This document shows, piece after piece, positions 54,393 through 64,000 of a stretch of 64,000 nucleotides of DNA. The notes beneath the pieces were generated by a model that made no database searches, was not told the DNA's origin, and saw only the letters and a list, made by a program, of their open reading frames with translations. Both the position numbers and the translations under genes were made by a program. The stretch's first letter is position 1. Each line of letters starts with the position of its first letter. The DNA is from Prosapia bicincta (taxonomy: Eukaryota > Arthropoda > Insecta > Hemiptera > Cercopidae), in contig JBAIZL010000006.1 of assembly GCA_036971475.1 (NCBI GenBank), positions 11,760,205-11,824,204 on the forward strand, given 5' to 3'.

Positions 54393-55573
54393 TGTAACGG
54401 ATGTTATATAATGAAACTAGCAGAGTTGCGCAATTTGTGTAACGGATTATATTTTTACAAAGTGGATTTTATTTAGTTATAACTCTTAAAACATTTAATA
54501 TTCACTTCTAGCTTACAGTTGAGGCGTAATGAAACGTCTGTCTGTAACGCAACAGAAGCTATAACTCCGTTACAATTAAAATATTTTTAATTACCAAGTT
54601 AAACAATTAAAATTAGCAGAATATTCTTGAATTAATTCTTAAAGTTTATTTATTTGAAATGCAAGGAATTTGTGCACTGGTAAAATAATGACTTTTAAAT
54701 TCAATTAAAGCAAATCATAAACTTTTATTTTAAGATAGACAGATAAAATAAATTAAAATCATGACACATAAATTTCTTTAACACTCAGTTATGAATTATG
54801 GAACATTTTTAATATTACTTATAAATCTTTAAGGATAGCAATCCTTCAATTAATTAATTAATCAATGGCTGAAAATGAACATATATTCGAGTTTACTTGC
54901 CTTTCTTGTATAATCAGATTTAATAATTTAATGTGAACATATTGGCACCAAAAGATGCGTAATTATAATTATGCTTATTAATTAAAAGTTCAATGTTCAT
55001 AATTTAGAAATTCTGCTTCGAAATGTTTTAAATTTTGAAATTAAGTTTTAAAAGTCTTAAATCGCCCACTTAGCTGTGTTAACTTGTCGCAACTTCCCTT
55101 CCACCTCGTGGTAAATCTCGGTAAAGCCTGGCCTCATTTTCGTAAATAAGCATCTGGACAAGCCCTCAAGAGTCTGCAACCCATCTTGTATCTGGTATCG
55201 TATGCCGTCTTCTATGCCATGATTGAAAGAAAATAATACTTTATATTAATTAAAATAAAAAGAAACTAAATACATCTTCTTGCTATTTGGAGACGTCCTT
55301 TCCCCGTTACATCCTGGCCAAAATGAGAGAGATAAATTAATTGCGAGCAGCCTTCCTACCTATCGCGCATCTGCGGGGCGCATGCATAGCTTGATTACTT
55401 ATTTTAATTTTTTCTCGCTAGATGTCACTATCAGCCAGAGATCTCATTAAAAATATTTATCATACATTACAATTTTTTTTACATAGTTATACATTATTAC
55501 AATTTTGAATTTATTCTCGTTTATTTTCTGAAATTGCAAATCTAATATGTAACACCGTCTAAAGTGTGTTACA
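54393..55573 (-). repeat. 3' LTR (1,181 bp)
   Basis: On the minus strand it starts TGTAACACACTTTAGACGG and ends CCGTTACA. It has a GC-richer middle (55085-55400) with GCGCATCTGCGGGGCGCATG. Near the end, CCGTTACA occurs twice, 45 bp apart, with GCGCAACTCTGCTAG between them. Confidence 0.92.
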
Positions 55574-55982
55574 TATTTTTCCCCCCTCTTGAAAAAAAAA
55601 TTGTGTCATTTCATTTCTCCCTTTTTTTTATTAAATGTAACGATTTACGAACAACTCTTAAGTTAACAATCAAATTATTTTCTTTGGGAAAACATATCAT
55701 AAAATATTGTATTGACACTCTTATACCATTACATAATGTTATTTACTGCCTTTTATTTCATTAAAACACTTTTATTAATTAATCAAAAAATATTATCAAC
55801 TATATTTACTCATTATTTCTATTTATATTTTAAATACATATATTTTAATAAATTTAATTTATATTTAAAAGAATTAATTTAATTTAGATTAATAAGTCCT
55901 TTCATACACATTTCTTATTTTGATCAACTCTTTGAAATTACTATTTATTAATTCTCTAAATTATTTATTTCACAATAAAAAA

Positions 55983-56016
<34 letters not shown>

Positions 56017-57678
56017 CATTGCATACTTGAAAATCTTCACTTTGTAAATCAAACTTCTTGTAAACCTTTTTTTTTTCATAAGCATATAATTATATCTCTT
56101 TTAATTTCAAACAACCTTATTTACTCTTTATTTAAATTAAAATCTTTCAAAATTACTCTGTTTATTCCAATTACTCTTGTTAAAAATTACTCGTTCAAAG
56201 TTACTCTGTTCCAATATTCCTCTTTGTTTGTCAACATTTCCTAACACATGACCTAGCTATATTCTTCATAATCCATCTCTAGGATTTATGAATTCCGCTT
56301 ACTTCCTGTAAGCCAAAAAATTTCAACATTATCGACGCTATTTATCTACATATTCACAATTTCACAACTTTAAGCATGTACTATTGCCTCATAACCTTTC
56401 GTTATCTCTACAATATTTCGTACATCTTATACCACTTTTGGATTTCAAAACCCATATTTTGAAAATCCAATTACATATTCTTAAATTAAAACCCATATTT
56501 TAATTTAAAAATTATATAGCTAGTATGTTGACACACAAGGGATTATATAAATTCTATTACATATTAAAACTTCTTTCAAATCTTACTGTAACAAATTGAA
56601 TCAATTTTTTGCTAAGCTTTTATATTTACAAACAAGAATTGAAATTAAACGGAACCTACGCTTGCACATTTATACACAATTTTGGTCAAGTGTATAGTCT
56701 GTTGATTCCCCATAAGTCATTGAATCTGTGTAGTATTATGTGTTTTGAGAATTGTCCTAGTCTTTCTCATGTAGAATATCTATAGTATGTCAACGTGCAC
56801 TTTGACATACAGCGTGAATGTTGTCGTGGCGTATAAATTCTATACAAAGGCACATTCGTATCTTCCTTGTTAATTTATTCTTCTTTCTTAAATAAACTCG
56901 CATATTTCCAAATTTAAAATTTTTAAAAAATCTCAACTATTTTAAAAGATAAATTTGCTTGAAATAATTTTATATGATTATTATACAACTTATACATTTA
57001 AATTTCAATACCTTTGAAATTAGCTCATAAATTTATATTTTATTAAACCTTACTATTAAAATCATATTACTATTAATTTCAATTATAATTTTCTTTTTTA
57101 TTATACATTTTAATTCCTCTTTTAACAAGTTTATTATTATTTAATCATTTTGCTTAATAGAATTATTTTCAGAAAATCCACGAGAATCTATTCTTTATCC
57201 ATAAAGTCAAGCAAACTCGAAATATTTAAACAGGCTTTAATGTAAACATTGGACTTCAGGCTAGATACTTGTTTATACAAACTCGGACAATCAAATCTAA
57301 CTTGCCTGACATTGGAACTAGCAGCTGTGTCAACATTGGTAATCTACAACTGGCTTTCTCAAAGCCATGCACAAACTTTTAAAAATCTAAACTCTACCAA
57401 GCATATTACGATTAACATTTTAAACAAGAGTCTCTAACCTTGAAACTCTACACTACAAGTAAAAACTGGTTATAATTGGTTTTCTCCCTTAACTTTACCA
57501 AACTGCTTACACAAGCTACGTCCTTTTACTTTCAATTTATACATTTTATGAAATTTTACACTGTGAATTTACGTTTTGAATATATTTAATGAATTCGGTT
57601 ATTTTCAACCATTTTTAAATTTTCTTTTTGCCAACACACAAATTTACACTTCAAAAAAACCAGCAGAGTTGCGCATTA
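55574..57678 (-). other. Non-coding interior of the LTR element
   Basis: 2,105 bp of AT-rich sequence with T and A homopolymers, including a long T run at 55983-56010. The only frames are short (for example 57249-57437) and carry no Gag, protease, reverse transcriptase or integrase motif. The polypurine tract is at the left end and the primer-binding-like site at the right end (57660-57678). Confidence 0.8.
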
Positions 57679-58859
57679 TGTAACGGATGTTATATAATGA
57701 AACTAGCAGAGTTGCGCAATTTGTGTAACGGATTATATTTTTACAAATTGGATTTTATTTAGTTATAACTCTTAAAACATTTAATATTCACTTCTAGCTT
57801 ACAGTTGAGGCGTAATGAAACGTCTGTCTGTAACGCAACAGAAGCTATAACTCCGTTACAATTAAAATATTTTTAATTACCAAGTTAAACAATTAAAATT
57901 AGCAGAATATTCTTGAATTAATTCTTAAAGTTTATTTATTTGAAATGCAAGGAATTTGTGCACTGGTAAAATAATGACTTTTAAATTCAATTAAAGCAAA
58001 TCATAAACTTTTATTTTAAGATAGACAGATAAAATAAATTAAAATCATGACACATAAATTTCTTTAACACTCAGTTATGAATTATGGAACGTTTTTAATA
58101 TTACTTATAAATCTTTAAGGATAGCAATCCTTCAATTAATTAATTAATCAATGGCTGAAAATGAACATATATTCGAGTTTACTTGCCTTTCTTGTATAAT
58201 CAGATTTAATAATTTAATGTGAACATATTGGCACCAAAAGATGCGTAATTATAATTATGCTTATTAATTAAAAGTTCAATGTTCATAATTTAGAAATTCT
58301 GCTTCGAAATGTTTTAAATTTTGAAATTAAGTTTTAAAAGTCTTAAATCGCCCACTTAGCTGTGTTAACTTGTCGCAACTTCCCTTCCACCTCGTGGTAA
58401 ATCTCGGTAAAGCCTGGCCTCATTTTCGTAAATAAGCATCTGGACAAGCCTTCAAGAGTCTGCAACCCATCTTGTATCTGGTATCGTATGCCGTCTTCTA
58501 TGCCATGATTGAAAGAAAATAATACTTTATATTAATTAAAATAAAAAGAAACTAAATACATCTTCTTGCTATTTGGAGACGTCCTTTCCCCGTTACATCC
58601 TGGCCAAAATGAGAGAGATAAATTAATTGCGAGCAGCCTTCCTACCTATCGCGCATCTGCGGGGCGCATGCATAGCTTGATTACTTATTTTAATTTTTTC
58701 TCGCTAGATGTCACTATCAGCCAGAGATCTCATTAAAAATATTTATCATACATTACAATTTTTTTTACATAGTTATACATTATTACAATTTTGAATTTAT
58801 TCTCGTTTATTTTCTGAAATTGCAAATCTAATATGTAACACCGTCTAAAGTGTGTTACA
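57679..58859 (-). repeat. 5' LTR (1,181 bp)
   Basis: It is identical to the 3' LTR except for about three substitutions (near 57748, 58090 and 58451 in this copy). That is about 0.25 percent divergence, which indicates a recent insertion. Confidence 0.92.
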
Positions 58860-61800
58860 CAGGCGTAGCCCAGATATCTTTATTCGTAAACAATTACAAA
58901 AGGCGCACACTTTGAGTGATAATCACCGAGTCAGTGAGTAGGGTAGATGACAAACAGCAGCTAATGACGTAGGCTTACCTTCACTAGTTTTAGGAGATAC
59001 GTTGCAGCTTAAACAGAAACACTGGGTTACACCTGTAGCCTGAGCGCCTACTCGAGGGTTAATATTGTGATTTTGTCGTATATTTTATACGTATATACAT
59101 TTACGAATCATTTACATAAAAGTATTTGTTTACATATATTATTTTTCAGTTACCGTTCAATGGAATTATATCTTTCCATGTGACTTTACTAACATAATTG
59201 CAACATGTATTTAATAAGTTCGTCGAAGTTAAAATTTGGACACAAAATAATAAGTGATATAAATTAGGGCCCACTAAATTCTAATTACTATTATATATTT
59301 AGTTACGTACTATAATATTAAAACGTTTAATATTACACATCTTCATTTCTAGTATGGATATTTATATGCTATTGAGTACAATTTTCTGTCTTTATTAAAC
59401 TTACAATATTTTCATGAGTTTATATATTGTGTGTGGGCGAGTGTGTGTCTGTTATTGATAGATTACTTTTTTTTAAATATAATTAGTAAAGCAAGAATAT
59501 TAAAAAAAAGAACAACAACGTCTTCGAACAAGTTTTAACTCTTGACAGCGTGGCAATCATCTGATATCAATAATTCAACTAATGAAAAGCTTTGAGAGCG
59601 TTATTGTTATAATTTTATTTTCATAATCATATAATTTATTTTGGAATTCAGGTCTGTTAAATAATCTGTTTACAAATCATTAGGTTTCCACGAACTCCAT
59701 ATAAGGGTATAGGACGTGAGTGTAAACAATCCATTATTTTCTATAAAACTAAAAAAGGTTAAGGAATGTGAAAGAATCCACATGTAAACTAATACAAAAA
59801 CTATAACATTTCCTTTTTAAATGTTAACTACAAATATAAAAGTTGTGAATTTAATCTACAAGAATAATTCTATTCTATTAATTTATGCAATATACATATA
59901 ATAGACCTAAAATATTATCAGGTGATCAGTTCTTTATATTGTGGATAGTATCATTAAATTTATTTCTTTATTTATACATGCGAAGACATCGAAATATATG
60001 TTGATAGCACAATAGCGTTTGTGACGTCACATTATTACCTAGATTTAACGTGAGGTATAATTAACAATATATCATTTAATTTGTCTCATCTTAGACAATA
60101 TATGTGCTAAAAATAAACTCTATATGATCAACACTTTGTTTTCCTTCTGTATTTCAAATACTGACAATACATTCTAGTCATGTCTTTCTACTGTTGAGAA
60201 TATTGTCTTATTTGTTTTGAAAAAGGTATTAGTTTCAGTGGTAATTAATTTCAAATAAATAACTTATTCAAATGAACGACGTATATTGTTGAAATTGTTG
60301 TACAAATCATTATCTTTATACTACCGTCAAAATTCCTGTAAATAAATAGTCCTAAACTATATAATATTACCCTGTTCTTACTCTGATTTTATGTAGTAAA
60401 CGATGTTTTCGTGCTATACACCTTTGTATGCCTGGAAATATTAAAGTTTTCAAAAAATACAATCGTATTATTATACATTTAATTTTTGAAAGAAATAAGC
60501 AAGTATTTGTAAAATAAATTTTGAAATTCTTTTACGGTCAATTTCAAAGACGTGCGGAATCAACAAAGTATAAATTAATAATGACAGCTTTTTCAGTTTC
60601 GAGCTTGGTTCTAGAATAACAACTATTTGTAAGGTGGGTTTGGTTACGCCCTCTGAGTACAGTCATTTCAGATATTCTTTGCTGTTTGAACTGCAATGAG
60701 AAGCAAGTACTTGTTCAATAACCCTTATAAGTTTCATTCAATACAACTTACTTTTTAAAAGAATAAAATAGTTTATACCTTTGTTTAGGCATCTATTTAG
60801 GTAGGACAGACGTTGCTCCTAAACATATTGCAAGCCCTATGGTTTTAAAAGTTATAAAATCACTCTTTTCCAGCTAATGATAAATCTGGAAATTCTTTTT
60901 CAGAGAGATTCCCCAGCTGGGTCAGATGATTCATAGGACGTGTTGAGCGACTAGAATATGCATTTCTATTCACTTTCCTACAAAACGTCTGCCTGTGTAG
61001 CGTTTTTAAGCAGGTTTAAGAAACTAAATTATCTCCGATATATTCTACCAGAATTCGGACCCATAGGTGATGATTTAACGGTAAATAGTGAAAAAAATAT
61101 TATCAATAAATAAATCTCGGCAATTTTATGTGGTAGAACTTCAGGAAATTAATATCTCGCAGGTCGTAAAAACAACTTTCATCGTGCAAGCATTCGCAAT
61201 CTTTATACAAGTGGGTGGTGCTATAAATATTAACAGCTTTTGGGATAATAAATATGGTTCTTTTCTCTCTTTCAACTGAGGCCTAACTGACGGCATCTGC
61301 TATTAAATCCCTATCTGGCAGTGTTTTTAATTTCAGTGGTATCTTTATTAATTATTTAAATTAGCTTTTCATTGTAAATGGAAAGCTTGAATATTTTAAT
61401 GAGAACATAGTTTATCAAATTTATAACAATACGTAAAAGATAAATATAAATCATTTAATAACAATTATTTCATTTATAATAACATAACATAGTTATTAAA
61501 ATACTCATTATTTCTTGAAATGTATTTAAAATATATTTATGTGTCATTATGAGTAGTAAATATGATAATGTATCATATCAGATCCTTCGTAAAAGGAACG
61601 ATAGTTTTGAAACGCGTCAGCAAGAAAGCAATTACGTATTTACTTAGTTAATTAGTGTAAAATTAGTTACCTATATATCGTTTTATTTAGCTAACGTACC
61701 CTTCATTATTTACGTTGCAACGTTCAACCTAATTTGGGATATTAGCGGTCATTAAAAGAAACTTATACAAAACTTCTTTTCTTGTATTAAGATGTTTATT

Positions 61801-62227
61801 TCAATAAATACTTACATACATTACTCAATTTGTTACCTATTTACTTTTTTTTTAAATTTGGGTTCTAAATCATAACTATTAATAAAAACGTTTAACATTG
61901 TAACATGAAAGCCTGAATTGTTATATTTTTAACAATACATATAGCCTGTAGATTGATTTTGAAAATGTAAACCTGTCAGGAAAGTTTCTTTAAGATATAC
62001 ATAAGTTAAGCAAGATTGTATCTGAAGAAACGTTGCTTCGACGTCTGCGAAAGTCACATTTAGCATTAGAAAGACAAATCCAATCAATGTTGACACTTTT
62101 ACCCTTCGTTCCAACAATGCAACGAGTAATTTTAGGGAAATTCTGAAGCGTGTTGAATTGTATAACTTCAGAAGCTTTTTATTATTGAGAAGGTAAACAT
62201 GTATTGTCATATACAATAATAAATTCA

Positions 62228-62234
<7 letters not shown>

Positions 62235-62276
<42 letters not shown>
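62235..62276. repeat. (TA)n microsatellite
   Basis: About 21 TA units. Confidence 0.95.
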
Positions 62277-62279
<3 letters not shown>

Positions 62280-62628
62280 AATTAATAGCAAATAAATACG
62301 AAAAACAACAATTCTGAGCTCGGAAACAAGTAATAGTGATAAATCTGGATCACGCAACACAGGTGTGACGTACGCTAGAGAAGAATAAATGCAGGGGCTG
62401 CTATAAAAGAAAAATGTAGGTGGACACAAAGTCCACCTTTGACCTTTTATATAATATCATCTAAATTCACGTTTACAAGGCAATGAAAGAAAATTATTTT
62501 ATTTTTAAATTTGAAATTATTAGTTACATATCTCTGTTACCATATTGTGCTAAGGAAACGATATTGTACTTAGCAACCATACACAATTGAAGTTTCTTGA
62601 TGTAATCATCTTGAATTCACTAAATAAA

Positions 62629-62698
62629 CTAATTTTACACTACTTAACTAAGTGAATACGTTTTTAGGTATTCACTTAGTTAAGTAGTCTAAAATTAG
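62629..62698. repeat. 31-bp inverted repeat (hairpin)
   Basis: The arms 62629-62659 and 62668-62698 are complementary except for one mismatch and have an 8-nt loop. A direct repeat TACACAATTG at 62580-62589 and 62701-62710 flanks a 111-bp unit that contains the hairpin. Confidence 0.85.
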
Positions 62699-64000
62699 TA
62701 TACACAATTGGTTGAATACGTCTCTTAAAATAAAATACAAAGAAATATATCGACATTGTTATTTTTATGGTGATGATTTATTAATTCGAAATCTATACAC
62801 TAAACGATAGGGACTAAACAGATATATTACTTTGGTTTTATTAGACTCTTCCTACAACTATATGTATTGAGTATACAAAGACAGCCCTTAAAATTGTGTA
62901 ATATTAGTATACATAATTGTTTTAAATGCATTCAAGTAACAAAAATATGTATTGTAATTTACATAGATATGCTTGTAGATGCTGGTTGTAAATAAATATC
63001 AAAGACAAATCATTTTCTCAAATATTTGTCGCCCTATATGAGACTTGTTTGTTCATGTATGTTTTACGACGTTAGTTGTAAACTCTTTCAAGAGAGAAAT
63101 GTTGGATATAAATGTTTCTAAAAGGCATTAGTTAATTTATTTTTGTACAAACATTTCCAAACAGTTTTGTCGGAAGAAACAATATACATTTCTTTCCTTG
63201 ACATTTTTGAAAATACTGGCATTATATTACAGCACAATGCCTCAAAAACAAATATTATTACTAATCTATTTAGGTGGTAATAAAAGACACCACAAAAACG
63301 TTATTAGTAAACCTATATACAACTTATAAATATTTTCCTAAATATCTTACAGTGAGAAAGCATCTAAATCTGAAAATATATTGTTACATATGCATTGTAG
63401 AACGCATGTCTCCTGTAATTAAAGAGGACTAGTCGAGTATGAAAAATTAAAATTTTAAAACCTAACAATATTGAGGTATGGACAATCATGACTAAATATG
63501 ACTAACATGTCACTAAAAATGAATTGAAAGTGTACAAATTAAAATATTTTCCTCGATTTATTCTAGAAATATACACACGTATAAAAGCACAGTTAACTAT
63601 TAATTTTAAAACTTCTAAATGTAATTGTTATTCTAACAACATTTAATATTATCTATAAGACCTACTATTCTTCGCTTAAAACTTAGGTTTTCTTATATTT
63701 CGCCCTAAGTATATGGCTATTTTATCTTTTTTCCATTAAATTTATGTATTTAAAAACATATTTCTCCTTTAAACGCGTCTTTTATTGAGATGGTTAACCT
63801 TTATGATTTCATTATAAACATAAGTTATTTCATTTTCACGCACTTCTCTCTTTTCCAAACTTTTAATAATTCTATGTCTCTGCTAAATAATTAATCTTGA
63901 GTATTTAATAATTATATGTGCACATAGTTCACATAGCATTAACAATTTAATATATCCTTCGATTGTCATTGGTAAAAATGTATTTCCTTTGAAGTACTTA

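Larger units (their letters stand above)
54393..58859 (-). mobile_element. Non-autonomous LTR retrotransposon nested in piggyBac copy 2
   Basis: Two 1,181-bp direct repeats (54393-55573 and 57679-58859) begin TGTAACGG and end GTGTTACA and differ at about three positions. The bases CAGG lie on both sides (54389-54392 and 58860-58863) as a 4-bp target duplication; ACAGG can also be read. The minus strand gives the orientation: a polypurine tract AAGAGGGGGGAAAAATA sits directly before the 3' LTR (55574-55590). TAATGCGCAACTCTGCTGG sits directly after the 5' LTR, in primer-binding-site position. The 2,105-bp interior has no Gag or Pol frame, so it needs proteins from elsewhere, like LARD-type elements. 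Confidence 0.9.
53234..59058 (-). mobile_element. piggyBac-like element, copy 2, split by an LTR retrotransposon
   Basis: Flanking TTAA lies at 53230-53233 and 59059-59062. The 5' end, read on the minus strand, is CCCTCGAGTAGGCGCTCAGG; the 3' end on the plus strand is ACCTTTGGTAGGCGCGTGG. Removing the nested insertion (54393-58859 plus one 4-bp duplication) leaves about 1,354 bp, close to copy 1 (1,456 bp) and collinear with it. Both copies keep the same two ends and the same transposase tail, so they descend from one already deleted, non-autonomous source. Copies have diverged by many substitutions and indels. Confidence 0.8.
59063..64000. other. AT-rich intergenic, no gene recognised
   Basis: The minus frame 61929-62429 is interrupted by translated TA repeat; its C-terminal half is hydrophobic with no domain I can name. 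GAAACGCGTCAGC at 61608-61620 recalls PLE-type ends, but no full module is visible. The hairpin at 62.6 kb and the (TA)n at 62235-62276 are listed separately. Confidence 0.4.

Noticed and set aside
61929..62429. 166-codon minus frame as a chemoreceptor-like membrane protein
   Set aside because: Its middle is translated TA repeat and the hydrophobic C-terminal part shows no receptor signature; no splice context supports it.

Overview
This window looks like non-genic DNA from an arthropod nuclear genome, most likely an insect. It is strongly AT-rich with long (TA)n, (CA)n and (GT)n microsatellites. Its coding content is almost entirely transposon-derived: Penelope-like elements (PLEs) with GIY-YIG domains, a LOA/I-group non-LTR retrotransposon, a piggyBac-like family, a pogo/Tigger remnant, a hAT-type MITE and a young LTR retrotransposon. 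I found no host protein-coding gene, no tRNA or rRNA gene and no CRISPR array. Many of the longer open frames are translated TA repeats or antisense shadows of transposons.

Layout. 0.5-1.3 kb: degraded RNase H and C-terminal part of a non-LTR element (minus). 1.3-2.9 kb: imperfect tandem repeat with a (CA)n(TA)n tract. 2.9-3.1 kb: head-to-head PLE-type ends. 4.3-4.8 kb: hAT-type MITE. 11.6-12.7 kb: PLE tail, (TA)n tract and a PLE C-terminus with GIY-YIG. 13.5-15.9 kb: putative LTR element (minus) with a 60-bp tandem repeat in its interior. 17.6 kb: isolated PLE-type end. 19.7-23.0 kb: 5'-truncated LOA/I-group element (minus) with a 10-bp target duplication. 25.3-26.9 kb: second PLE (reverse transcriptase plus GIY-YIG), broken. 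29.45-29.75 kb: third, different PLE C-terminus. 33.5-34.3 kb: 750-bp palindrome built from PLE ends. 37.3 and 41.9-42.3 kb: two more fold-backs with PLE-like features. 39.7-40.5 kb: pogo/Tigger remnant. 47.8-49.2 kb and 53.2-59.1 kb: two internally deleted piggyBac-like copies in opposite orientation. The second is split by a non-coding LTR retrotransposon with two 1,181-bp LTRs. 49.3-50.4 kb: fold-back repeat cluster. The remainder is AT-rich sequence without recognisable genes.

The elements do not form a pathway; together they record a history of insertions. The youngest event is the LTR insertion at 54.4-58.9 kb: its LTRs differ at about three positions, and it sits in an already deleted piggyBac copy. 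The most interesting structural signals are three. First, a family of PLE-terminus modules with a hammerhead-like core recurs across the window, often inverted and next to (TA)n tracts. Second, the LTR end of the young element appears to have been extended by a duplicated primer-binding-site segment. Third, the piggyBac-like family has subterminal palindromes, and the LTR element inserted into one of them.
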